From Longimicrobiales bacterium (GTDB taxonomy: Bacteria; Gemmatimonadota; Gemmatimonadetes; Longimicrobiales; Gaopeijiaceae), in contig OY282361.1 in NCBI GenBank assembly GCA_958295645.1, positions 1 to 64,000 on the forward strand: 64,000 bases of DNA. The letters are read 5' to 3'. This document shows positions 8,440 through 16,618 of the stretch, piece by piece (the first letter of the stretch is position 1; every line of letters starts with the position of its first letter). Made by a program: the position numbers and the translations under genes. Below the pieces are notes generated by a model, which made no database searches, was not told the origin of the DNA, and was given only the letters and a program-made list of their open reading frames with translations.

Positions 8440-9045
8440 ATGGGAAGAGTCGGGTGGCGGGGGGCCTGTTGTGCCAAAGTAGAAATGTCGTCTTTCGGAT
8501 CATGTTCGGTCGGAGGCCGAACGCGATCCGGGAGAGGAGCGAGAGCGAACGCGTTCGCCGCCTCTTTCTTGATGCCGACCGACGCGGTCCGCGCCTTCGT
8601 CGCCGACCTCGCGAAGGGCCATCCCAGCCGCAGGCGGATGGACATCTACGACGAGAACGCGCCGGTTCGGGTAAGCGCCAGGTCGAAGCCCGAGAGCCAG
8701 AGGCTCCAAATGCACGACGTCGTACTTCTCGCGCATCACTTCGTCGTCAGCTGTCCTGCCGTTCTCTACCGGCTGGCCTCGTTGCGCTTGATCGCCGACG
8801 AAGAGCGCAAGGCGTTGGCCGACCAACACGCCGATGGCGCCAGCCACCGTCTCAGGCTGCTCTTCGGCCTCCCTGAACCCGACGAAGCCGGCGAGCGCGA
8901 GCAGTCCCGAGCCCGCTTTCTGCATCTTGCGCTGGAAGCATTCCGCCGGGAAGAGATCACGCGGCGCAAGCTGATGGAGCTGGTTCAACTCGCAGGCGCG
9001 GACGAGAGCGGCGACCTGTCTGGGATACTTGAGCGACCATCTTGA
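8440..9045 (+). pseudogene. ImmA/IrrE-type C-terminal half of an XRE-ImmA protein
   Basis: From about residue 35 the sequence reads as the end of an ImmA/IrrE (DUF955) metallopeptidase: RANAFAASFLMPTDAVRAFV, then MHDVVLLAHHFVVSCPAVLYR, then a helical C-terminus with LALEAFRREEITRRKLMEL. The HExxH zinc motif that should precede this is absent, so it cannot be an active peptidase. The ATG at 8440 is arbitrary, since the first 35 residues look like unrelated sequence read into the frame; an ATG at 8485 is as likely. It is divergent from the HTH half, with about 90 bp between the two starts. Confidence 0.68.
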
Positions 9046-9130
9046 CACTGGTTGCCTCCAACGACATACTCCATGAACGCCGTGTTTCTCACCGCGCGTT
9101 CACCGCTCCACATCAAGAACGGTTCCACAA

Positions 9131-10222
9131 ATGAGACGACGTCGCATCGCAGACTGGTTGAGCATCCTTCTTCTGACGTTCGGCTTGCCGACTGTCGCAT
9201 TCGCCCAAAGCCAGATCAGCGAACAGGCGGCTGTGACTATCGACGGCGACGCCCTTCAGTGGTCAACTGTGGTGGCAACGGACGCCAACGATTCCCTACT
9301 AGCTGTTATGACTGAAACGGCTCCAGTGTTGCATCTCTTTGCAATCAAAGATGGGCGACATGTTGCTAGCTGGGGCAGAGAGGGGGAGGGTCCCGGAGAG
9401 TTCGAATCATCCGCTGGCGTGGCTTTGGTCGGGCAACGGATTTACGCTCTTGATACGACTCTGCGGCGTCTCACAATCTTCGATCTGGCAGGAGTCGTAA
9501 TTGAATCCATATTGATCAATGACATGCCTTTCCCATACGCGGACAGGTTGCACCGGGCCAGAGGAGATACCGTGTTGATTGGTGCATTCGAGCCAATGGG
9601 CACTGGACGGTCGGTGGTCGCTTGGACGTCGGACGGACTTGCCAAAGAAATACTCGCATATCACGCAGCAGATGACCTCACACGTCTCGAGGCGCCAGAC
9701 GCGCCAAGCCTGACGCTTCCGAGCCCGTTTCGCGCGAGCCCCCGTTGGTCGGTCGATCAGGTCTCCGGCAACCTCTTGTTTTGGCCTGGCTGGGGAGACG
9801 TTCAGGTCATCGGTCTTGACGGAAGCGTTTATGATCCGATTTCTTTGCCGGTTGACGATTTGTTGGAAGTTACGTCAGATGACCAGGAGCATTGGATTCA
9901 GACAGGCATCCCCAGTGAATTCATGGGTCGTCGGGCCTTCGAGCCCCTAAGACGTGTTGCGCGGGACATAGTTGAGTTTCCGGAGTACCATCCTCTCCTT
10001 TATCAGATAATAAGCGGACCGGACGACACTATGTGGCTCCGCCGCACTCCTAATGGAGGCCGTCAGGTTGTTTGGGACGTTGTGACTTCCCGCGGTACGA
10101 GTAGGATCTTGTTGCCCGGAGGTCACAAGTTGCTACGTCTGCATAGCGGCTACGCCGTTGTTTTGACGACCGACGACCTTGACCAAGAAGCTGTTGAGTT
10201 TCGGCTCGTTGAGGAAGATCCC
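9131..10222 (+). CDS. Exported 6-bladed beta-propeller protein, no own stop codon
   Basis: The ATG at 9131 opens a signal peptide (basic RRRR start, hydrophobic core, cleavage after VAFA). The body has repeated propeller blades; a diagnostic piece is SWGREGEGPGEFESSAGVAL, typical of NHL/6-bladed propellers abundant in Gemmatimonadota. The homologous part seems to end around FRLVEEDP (about 10215). No stop codon follows there: the frame stays open to 11026 across the antisense strand of ilvA, and the extra 270 residues are Ser/Thr/Pro-rich antisense translation. I end the gene where it meets ilvA. Base composition changes at the same point, so the 3' end was probably lost in a rearrangement. 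Function unknown; likely periplasmic or surface-exposed. Confidence 0.65.
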
Positions 10223-10224
10223 CC

Positions 10225-11442
10225 CTACAACTCCTCGTCCACCTCGTACCCCAGCGACCGCAGCTGCGCCGCGATCTCGGCCCCGTGGTCGCGGCCGCGG
10301 GTCTCGACCAGCAGCCCGATGTCCACGTCGCCGACCGAGATGTCGCCGAAGCCCCGCACGTGTTCGACCTCGAGGACGTTGGCGCCGGCCTTGGCCACCA
10401 CGGCGGTCAGCTTGTTGAGGAAGCCGGGGCGGTCGCGGGCGGAGACACGGAAGCGGGCGACGCGGCCGTCGGCCCACAGGCCCCGGTCGATGAGACGCGA
10501 GATGATGTTGACGTCGATGTTGCCGCCGGACAGGACGCAGGCGGCGGTCTCGTCGTCCGCGAGAGGCGCCTTGCCGGCGAGGAGCGCGGCCACGCCCACG
10601 GCCCCCGCTCCTTCCACCACCATCTTTTCGCGCTCCAGCAGGAAGAAGACGGCCGCCGCGATCTCGGCCTCGTCCACGAGCACGACATCGTCCACCAGGG
10701 CCTGCACGATCGGGAACGTCAGGTCGCCGATGCGCTTGACCGCGATGCCGTCGGCCAGCGTGTCGGCCGACTCCACGTGCGCAGGCTCGCCCTCTTCGAG
10801 CGACTGGAAGGCCGCAGGCGCGGCCGCCGCCTCGACTCCCACGACCCGCGCTCCCGGCCTCAGAGCCTTCACCGCCGAGGCGATTCCCGAGATCATTCCG
10901 CCGCCCCCGACCGGCACGACGAACACGGTCGCGTCGGGCGCCTGCTCGAGCATCTCCAGCGCCATCGTCCCCTGTCCGGCGATCACGTCCAAGTCGTCGA
11001 AGGCGTGGACGGGCGTGCTTCCGTAGCGGTGGGCCAGCCGCTCCACCTCGTCGATCCCGTCCGACAGCGTCTGTCCCATCTCCACGACGTGGGCGCCGTA
11101 CCGCTTGGTGTTGGCCACTTTGACGAGCGGAGCGGCCTCGGGCATCACGATGGAGCAGGCGACGCCCAACCGGGCCGCGTGGAAGGCGAGCGCCTGGGCA
11201 TGGTTCCCCGCGCTGGCCGCGACGACCCCTCGCCCCCGCGCCGCCTCGCCCATGACGAGCAGCTTGTTGAGCGCGCCCCGGTCCTTGAACGATCCCGTCC
11301 GTTGCTGGAACTCGGCCTTGAGCGCGACCCGAACGCCGCCGCCCAAGCTCTCCTCCAAGGCGAACGAGCGCCTGCACCCAGTCTCCACGATTCCGCCCTG
11401 CAATCGCTCTCGGGCGGCCCGGAGTTCGTCGAGCGGGATCAC
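10225..11442 (-). CDS. ilvA: Threonine ammonia-lyase (threonine dehydratase)
   Basis: This PLP enzyme deaminates threonine to 2-oxobutanoate, the first step towards isoleucine. The Schiff-base lysine lies in QQRTGSFKDRGALNK near residue 57, the phosphate-binding glycine loop is PVGGGGMISG near residue 178, and a serine/glycine motif SGGNIDVN follows near residue 310. A C-terminal ACT-like regulatory domain begins near RFRVSARDRPGFLNK. At 405 aa it matches the shorter TdcB/IlvA class with a single ACT domain. I chose the GTG at 11442 because family similarity starts there (IPLDELRAARERL); the frame extends further upstream without homology. The propeller gene converges on its 3' end. Confidence 0.9.
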   Translation of the reverse strand: MIPLDELRAARERLQGGIVETGCRRSFALEESLGGGVRVALKAEFQQRTGSFKDRGALNKLLVMGEAARGRGVVAASAGNHAQALAFHAARLGVACSIVMPEAAPLVKVANTKRYGAHVVEMGQTLSDGIDEVERLAHRYGSTPVHAFDDLDVIAGQGTMALEMLEQAPDATVFVVPVGGGGMISGIASAVKALRPGARVVGVEAAAAPAAFQSLEEGEPAHVESADTLADGIAVKRIGDLTFPIVQALVDDVVLVDEAEIAAAVFFLLEREKMVVEGAGAVGVAALLAGKAPLADDETAACVLSGGNIDVNIISRLIDRGLWADGRVARFRVSARDRPGFLNKLTAVVAKAGANVLEVEHVRGFGDISVGDVDIGLLVETRGRDHGAEIAAQLRSLGYEVDEEL

Positions 11443-11497
11443 TGAAGCAGGTCGGATGCGTCCCCAGCCGCCGCCGAAGTCGGCGACGCGGCTAGCC

Positions 11498-11917
11498 TCA
11501 GTCGCCGCCTTGTGCGCCCTGCGCGAAGACGCCCACGCGCAACGACGGCTCCACCCACCAATGGAACTGGAACTGGTTGTCGTCCTCGTCGTGGACTCCC
11601 TCGCGCCGCTCGCGGGTCTTGGGCCAGTCGCTTCGGTCGTTGAGGACCACGAGCACTTGGCCTTCCGCCAGCTTTCCATCCTCGTCGAGCAGCGCCTGTT
11701 CCAAGCGGGCCAGCAACGCGTCTTCGGCCTTGCGCTGGACTTCGCCGTTGGCGTCGGCGGACAGCTCCCGAACGGCAACCCGCGCGTACGACTCGTCGAA
11801 CTCCGCCGCGGCCACGGAGAATGCGTGGTTGCGCCGGAAGCCGATCTCGGTGAGGGCCGCGGGCTCGAATACGGGATCGACGCTGTGGTAGGCGGATCCG
11901 TAGCGGCGAAGGATCAT
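11498..11917 (-). CDS. Conserved-looking hypothetical protein (139 aa)
   Basis: A small, acidic, soluble protein with no signal peptide or membrane segment. It starts MILRRYGSAYHSVDPVFEP and contains a mixed alpha/beta core followed by an NQFQFHWWVEP motif near the C-terminus. I cannot name a family. It has clear codon-position composition for this genome and fits neatly between ilvA and rhlE on the same strand, so I regard it as real. Confidence 0.6.
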   Translation of the reverse strand: MILRRYGSAYHSVDPVFEPAALTEIGFRRNHAFSVAAAEFDESYARVAVRELSADANGEVQRKAEDALLARLEQALLDEDGKLAEGQVLVVLNDRSDWPKTRERREGVHDEDDNQFQFHWWVEPSLRVGVFAQGAQGGD

Positions 11918-11996
11918 GCGGTAGCGTCTCCGACGACAGTGGGTCCGTGCGACGTGGCGCCCGGCAGGTTGCGGGGCGTGGCCGGCAAGCCGCTCT

Positions 11997-13268
11997 TCAT
12001 GCCGCGTCTCCGGGCTCGTCGTGGCTCAGCAACGCCGCCAGTTCCTCGGGCGCCAGGGTCACGCCTGCCTTGCTGCCCGACCCGCCCTTGTGCCGCCGCT
12101 TGCGAGAGGGAGGATCGCCTCCCTCGCGAACCGCGGAGCCGGCGAAGTCGAAGTCGGGATGGTGGATGCGCTCCAGCTTGCGGCCCAGTTCGTACTCGAG
12201 CGCGCGAAAGGCGCCCAGATCGGCGGCGGCCACGAAGGTGATCGCCTCTCCGGTGGCGCCCGCCCGACCTGTCCGGCCGATGCGGTGGACGTAGTCGTCG
12301 GGGTCCATCGGGACGTCGTAGTTGACGACGTGGGAGATGCCCTCGATGTCCAGTCCCCGCTGGGCGATGTCGGTGGCGACCAGAACGCGCACGGCGCCCT
12401 TCGTGAAGCGCTCGACGGCTCGCGTCCGCTCGTGCATCTGCCGGTTCGAGTGGATCACGTCGCAGGACACGCCCGCGGTGCGGAGCCGGGTCTGCAACAT
12501 GTCCGCGCCCACCTTGGTCCGCGTGAAGACCAGCACCTGCTGCCACTCCGGCTGCTCCAGCAGGTGGGCCAGCAGGTCGGGCTTCTTCTCGGGCCGTACC
12601 GAGTACGCGATTTCGGTGATGCCTTGAGCCTTGGTGCCCGAAGGCGTCACTTCGGTCCAGACCGGGTCGCGCGTCATGCGAAGCGCCAGGTCGTGGACGG
12701 CGTTCGGCATGGTGGCGGAGAACATCAGCGTCTGGGGCCGGCGTCCCAAGCCCCGGACGACATCCTCGATCTGGGGGCGAAAGCCCATGTCGAGCATCCG
12801 GTCCGCTTCGTCCAGAATGAGCGTGCGGACGCCCTTCAGCTTGGCGGTTCCGCGCTTCTGCAGGTCGATCAGGCGTCCGGGCGTCGCGACGATCACTTCG
12901 TCGCCCCGCGCCAGAGCGTCGGTCTGGGGACCGTAGGCGACGCCGCCGTGGACGATCGCGCAGCGCACGTCCGAGCCGATGGCGAAGGCCTTCGTGTCGT
13001 CCGCGACTTGGCGGGCGAGTTCCCGCGTGGGGCACAGCACGAGCACCTGAAGGCCGCCGCCGGGCTCGATCGCGTCCAGAGCGGGGAGCATGAAAGCGCC
13101 CGTCTTGCCGGTGCCGGTGCGGGCGATCCCCACCAAGTCGCGGCCGGCCAGCAGAGAGGGAATCGCCTGGGCTTGAATGGGGGTTGGCTCGGTCCAGCCC
13201 AAGGTCTCCACGGCGGCGAGTCGCTGTGCGGAGAGCCCAAGGCCCGAGAACGCGATGGCTTCGGTCAA
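11997..13268 (-). CDS. rhlE: DEAD-box ATP-dependent RNA helicase, RhlE type
   Basis: A 423-aa RNA helicase. The motifs run in order: Q-motif (FSGLGLSAQRL, then TEPTPIQAQAIP), motif I ARTGTGKTGAF near residue 47, PTRELARQ, TPGRLIDLQ, DEADRMLDMGF, SATMP, and in the second RecA domain ATDIAQRGLDI and HRIGRTGRAG. The tail is short and basic (SRKRRHKGG) and would bind RNA. Likely roles are ribosome assembly or RNA turnover. I place the start at the TTG at 13268, a few residues before the Q-motif; no clear ribosome-binding site is visible, and the frame stays open far upstream without homology. Confidence 0.9.
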   Translation of the reverse strand: MTEAIAFSGLGLSAQRLAAVETLGWTEPTPIQAQAIPSLLAGRDLVGIARTGTGKTGAFMLPALDAIEPGGGLQVLVLCPTRELARQVADDTKAFAIGSDVRCAIVHGGVAYGPQTDALARGDEVIVATPGRLIDLQKRGTAKLKGVRTLILDEADRMLDMGFRPQIEDVVRGLGRRPQTLMFSATMPNAVHDLALRMTRDPVWTEVTPSGTKAQGITEIAYSVRPEKKPDLLAHLLEQPEWQQVLVFTRTKVGADMLQTRLRTAGVSCDVIHSNRQMHERTRAVERFTKGAVRVLVATDIAQRGLDIEGISHVVNYDVPMDPDDYVHRIGRTGRAGATGEAITFVAAADLGAFRALEYELGRKLERIHHPDFDFAGSAVREGGDPPSRKRRHKGGSGSKAGVTLAPEELAALLSHDEPGDAA

Positions 13269-13406
13269 ATGGAATCCAGGAAAATGGCGTTGGCGGGAGG
13301 CCGAACCGGCGCGGCGTGCGATCCGTGGCGCCAACGTCGCCGGACGGTGAGCGTCGCCGCGCGGGGGGTCTCCCCAGTCCAGTAAATCTATTGCAGGCGA
13401 GCCGAA

Positions 13407-13781
13407 TTGTGGAAGGGCAGAGGACCGCGTGCAAGCGCGTCGCCCTGCCAGCCCCCGGGCGGCGTCCGGCTCGGCCAACTCCCGCGCCCGCCGCGCCTCC
13501 GAGGTGTCTGGTATGGACCCTTCTGGGTCTTGGTCGAACGCGTGACGTCGAGCGGAGACGTGCGTCTGCGGTTGTCGGACGGGCCGCAAAGGGTATATCG
13601 TTTCCGCGTGGATGTCGTCGATCCGTCGGCTTGCAGGGTGGTGGCGTCGCAATGGCTCGACCACACCGACACCTTTGGCGAGTTCGTGGCGGGCGGCGAC
13701 GGCATCGCAGTGTCGGAACTCGTGCATGGCGAAGCAGGCGACCCGCTGGTGAACATATGGAGCATGGTGCTGGCCCGGTGA
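13407..13781 (+). CDS. Small hypothetical protein (up to 124 aa)
   Basis: I do not recognise a family. The first 35 or so residues are Pro/Arg-rich and probably untranslated; the likely protein begins near the LVERVTSSGDVRLRLSDGPQ segment and is a compact beta-rich domain of 75-90 residues. The stop overlaps a possible GTG start of the phosphatase gene, which supports translation and co-expression with it. The true start is uncertain. Confidence 0.45.
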   Translation: MWKGRGPRASASPCQPPGGVRLGQLPRPPRLRGVWYGPFWVLVERVTSSGDVRLRLSDGPQRVYRFRVDVVDPSACRVVASQWLDHTDTFGEFVAGGDGIAVSELVHGEAGDPLVNIWSMVLAR

Positions 13782-13783
13782 AC

Positions 13784-14278
13784 ATGACGCCGTCGAAAGC
13801 CGTCACGCCCGTTCTGTTCGTCTGCCTGGGCAACATCTGCCGCTCGCCGCTGGCCGAAGGCGTGTTCGCGCACCTCGCCGCCCAGCGCGGGATGGCGGAT
13901 CGCTTCGCCGTCGATTCCGCGGGAACGGCCGGCTACCACGTGGGCGAAGGGGTCGATCGGCGTTCCCGCGCCGTGGCCGCCGCCCACGGCATCCGCCTCG
14001 AGGGGGCCGCGCGGCAGGTGAGCGCCGCCGACGTGGACCGGCCGGGCGTCGTCGTCGCGATGGACGCCAGCAACCTGCGCTTCTTGAAGGGCTTGGCGAG
14101 CAAGCGCAGCCGGGCCGAGATCGTGCTGATGCGCGACTACGACGCCGTGGAGCCCGGCGCGGGCGTGCCGGACCCGTACTACGGCGGACCGGGCGGATTC
14201 GAGGAGGTCTACGAGATAATCGAGCGTTCCTGCCGCGCCCTCTTGGACGAGTTGGCGAAGCGCACGGGCGCCGAGTGA
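13784..14278 (+). CDS. Low-molecular-weight protein-tyrosine phosphatase
   Basis: A 164-aa phosphatase. The P-loop VCLGNICRSP near residues 13-22 contains the CX5R catalytic signature with the nucleophilic Cys, and the general acid Asp is in VPDPYYGGPGGFEEVY near residue 131. Length matches the family. Targets are usually phosphotyrosine on kinases of polysaccharide export, but nothing nearby indicates the partner. A GTG at 13778 overlapping the upstream stop is an alternative start two codons earlier. Confidence 0.92.
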   Translation: MTPSKAVTPVLFVCLGNICRSPLAEGVFAHLAAQRGMADRFAVDSAGTAGYHVGEGVDRRSRAVAAAHGIRLEGAARQVSAADVDRPGVVVAMDASNLRFLKGLASKRSRAEIVLMRDYDAVEPGAGVPDPYYGGPGGFEEVYEIIERSCRALLDELAKRTGAE

Positions 14279-14312
14279 GGAGGCGGCCGCCGACAAAGCG
14301 CGCGGACGCTGT

Positions 14313-15230
14313 GTGAGCGCATCCGTGGTCGAGGCCGCCCTCCGAGCGGCAGGCGTCCAGAGGAGCGATCTCGCCAGCGTCGAACCGGTCGGCGGAGGTT
14401 GCGTCAGCGCGAACGCCTGCCTGCGCACTCGCGCCGGAAGCTTCTTTCTGAAGTGGAACCGGGAGGCGGACGAGGCGTTCTTCGAGGTCGAAGCCGAGGG
14501 GCTGGCGGCGCTGGCCGCCACGCAGGCCGTGCGCACGCCCCGGGTAGTGGCCCGAAGCGAGGAGGGCGAGAACGTCCACTGGCTGCTGCTGGCATGGATC
14601 GAGCCGGGCCGAGCCGCCCGCCCGGACTGGGCCCGGCTGGGGCGCGAGCTGGCGGCCCTGCACGCCCACAAGGACGCGAAGTCCTCCGCCGGGCCGGAGG
14701 CGAAATACGGCTGGCGACGGAGCAACTTGATCGGCCCGCTTCCGCAACCCAACCCTCCGGCCTCCGACTGGGCGCGTTTCTGGGCCTGCCAGCGCATCCG
14801 CCCGTTGGCCGGAGAGCTGCTCGCGTCCGGCAAGTGCTCGAGGCGCGAAGCCGGGGTCCTCGAGCGGGCCGCCGACGCGATGCCCGCGCTGCTCCGGACG
14901 GCGGCAGAGGAGGGCCCCTCGCTCCTCCACGGCGACCTGTGGTCCGGCAACGTGCTCTTCGCCGCCGCCGGCGAGCCCGTCCTGATCGATCCAGCGGTCT
15001 ACCGGGGCCACCGCGAAGTCGATCTCGCGATGGCCTCCCTCTTCGGGGGATTCGCCTCCGCCTTCTACGACGCCTACCGCGAGTCCTGGCCGCTCGCGCT
15101 CGGCCACGAAGAACGGCGTTCGGCCTACCAGCTCTATCCGTTGCTGGTGCACGCGCGTCTCTTCGGAGGCGGCTACTTGGCCCAGGCGGTCGCCATGGCG
15201 GAGCGGGTGCAGGCGGTCGTCCGGTCGTAG
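14313..15230 (+). CDS. Fructosamine/ketosamine-3-kinase family protein
   Basis: A 305-aa protein of the FN3K branch of the aminoglycoside-kinase-like fold. Visible signatures are the ATP-binding lysine in SFFLKWN near residue 46, the catalytic loop LLHGDLWSGNVLF near residue 208, and the metal-binding LIDPAVYRGHREVDLAM near residue 227. Family members phosphorylate sugar-amine adducts and start deglycation of proteins; the actual substrate here is unproven. It starts at a GTG 34 bp after the phosphatase stop. Pairing of a low-molecular-weight phosphatase with an FN3K-like kinase is a recurrent arrangement, as I recall it. Confidence 0.85.
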   Translation: MSASVVEAALRAAGVQRSDLASVEPVGGGCVSANACLRTRAGSFFLKWNREADEAFFEVEAEGLAALAATQAVRTPRVVARSEEGENVHWLLLAWIEPGRAARPDWARLGRELAALHAHKDAKSSAGPEAKYGWRRSNLIGPLPQPNPPASDWARFWACQRIRPLAGELLASGKCSRREAGVLERAADAMPALLRTAAEEGPSLLHGDLWSGNVLFAAAGEPVLIDPAVYRGHREVDLAMASLFGGFASAFYDAYRESWPLALGHEERRSAYQLYPLLVHARLFGGGYLAQAVAMAERVQAVVRS

Positions 15231-15252
15231 CCCGCGAGTTACCTTCTCGGCG

Positions 15253-15276
15253 TTGCCGGCCGGCCGCGTCCGGCAA
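15253..15276 (+). terminator. GC-rich hairpin after the FN3K-like gene
   Basis: TTGCCGG and CCGGCAA pair across a 10-base loop. There is no U tract, so this is at most a weak or factor-assisted terminator or a structural element before the next gene. Confidence 0.3.
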
Positions 15277-15312
15277 TGGAAGCGCATTGTGAGGAATTCA
15301 GGAGGGTGGACG

Positions 15313-15588
15313 GTGACCGACTGCGTTGTTTTTCTCGAACGGTATTCCGACTACCGGGACTGCCGGATGAACCCGGCCGACCACGCCGCCATGAGAGCGC
15401 ACGTCGCCGACTGCGAAGACTGTCGGCACCACGACGAGGCGGTCGTCCGCGGGGTCGATCTCCTTCGGCAGGGGGAGATCGAGCCGTCGGCCGGCGAACT
15501 CGACATGGCGGCGTTGCGAGCCCGCGCCCGAGAGGGAGGCGACGACAACGGGGACGAGCCCTGGCGTCCCGGGCCGGCGGCAGCCTAG
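15313..15588 (+). CDS. Small zinc-finger-like protein, anti-sigma type
   Basis: A 91-aa acidic protein with the pattern H-x3-C-x2-C (MRAHVADCEDCRHHDEA), typical of the zinc-binding anti-sigma domain (zf-HC2). The GTG at 15313 is preceded by AGGAGGG at a proper distance, which decides the start. There is no transmembrane segment, so it would act in the cytoplasm. No sigma factor gene is adjacent, which makes an anti-sigma role a guess; it directly precedes holA. Confidence 0.7.
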   Translation: MTDCVVFLERYSDYRDCRMNPADHAAMRAHVADCEDCRHHDEAVVRGVDLLRQGEIEPSAGELDMAALRARAREGGDDNGDEPWRPGPAAA

Positions 15589-15595
15589 CGCCGGC

Positions 15596-16618
15596 GTGCT
15601 CCTGCCCAAGGCCATTTCCGGCGCATCCGGCGGCGGCGTCTTCTTCCTGCACGGCGAAGACGAGTATCGCAAGGCGCAGGCGGCCCAGGCGCTGGTGGAC
15701 CGGTTCCTGGACCCTGCGACGCGCGAATTCAATCTCGACCGCTTGGAAGGCGCCGAGACCCCCGTCGACCGGCTCGCCTCGGTGGTCGCCACGCCGCCGA
15801 TGATGGCCGATTGGAGGGTCGTGCATCTGAAGGAGGCGGAGGCCTTCGCGGCCAGCCCGCGAGCCCGCGCCGTCATCCTCGAAGCCGCCAAGAAGCCGCC
15901 CCCGGGTCTCGTCCTGATCGTGCAGGCGCGAGTTCCGGCCCGCTCGAAGGCGCGCTTCTACAAGGACTTGGCCAGGCTGGCCGTCACCGCCGAGCTGAAG
16001 GCCGTTCCCGAACACGAGACGCCCGCCTGGATCGTCGCCTGGGCTCGCGACGAGCTGAGGGCGGAAGTCCGGCTCGAGGCGGCGCGGGCGATCGTCGCGG
16101 CGCTGGGCTCGAACCTCGGGCTCCTGGTCAACGAGGTGCGCAAGCTTGCGGAGATGGTGGGCGACGGCGCGGCGGTGGACGTCGAGGCGGTTCGCAAGGG
16201 AGGGTACGAGATCCTGCGCCAGGATCGGTGGGCTTGGTTCGACTTGGTGGGGGGGCGGCGCATGGCGGATGCGGTCGACGCGGTGCCGGCGCTGGTTCGG
16301 CAGGGCGAGACTGCGGTGGGACTCGTGAACGGGCTGTCCGTGCATCTCCTGCGGATCGGCGTGGCCGTCGAGGGGGGCCAGCGGGCGCTGGAAGCGGTGT
16401 TGCCGCCCTATCAGCGCTTCCTCGCCCGTCGCTTGGCGGGGCAGGCCCGGCAGTGGGACCGGGAGGGCATCGCGGCGGCGGTGAGGGGGCTCCGGCGGCT
16501 GGACCAGCTGCTCAAGGCGAGTTCGCTCCCGGGCCACGGACTCTTGGAGGAATGGCTCCAGGGGCTGGCGCTCTCGGGGGGGACGGGGCCGCGCTCGCGA
16601 CCCCCCGCAACGCCGTGA
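15596..16618 (+). CDS. holA: DNA polymerase III subunit delta
   Basis: Delta is the clamp-loader subunit that opens the sliding clamp. The 340-aa protein has the typical opening [19 protein letters not shown] (a degenerate ATPase fold), the NLDRLEGAE segment, and a C-terminal collar domain with [13 protein letters not shown] and [12 protein letters not shown]. Length fits the family. It starts at a GTG eight bases after the small zinc-finger gene, and its stop overlaps the start of the copper ATPase. Confidence 0.88.
   Translation: MLLPKAISGASGGGVFFLHGEDEYRKAQAAQALVDRFLDPATREFNLDRLEGAETPVDRLASVVATPPMMADWRVVHLKEAEAFAASPRARAVILEAAKKPPPGLVLIVQARVPARSKARFYKDLARLAVTAELKAVPEHETPAWIVAWARDELRAEVRLEAARAIVAALGSNLGLLVNEVRKLAEMVGDGAAVDVEAVRKGGYEILRQDRWAWFDLVGGRRMADAVDAVPALVRQGETAVGLVNGLSVHLLRIGVAVEGGQRALEAVLPPYQRFLARRLAGQARQWDREGIAAAVRGLRRLDQLLKASSLPGHGLLEEWLQGLALSGGTGPRSRPPATP

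Noticed and set aside
9131-11026. Single 631-residue protein continuing over ilvA
   Set aside because: The part after about 10215 is antisense to conserved ilvA and has Ser/Thr/Pro-rich composition without family features.
15811-16614. N-terminal extension of the copper ATPase by about 270 residues
   Set aside because: It is an out-of-frame reading of holA; family similarity begins just after the GTG at 16615.
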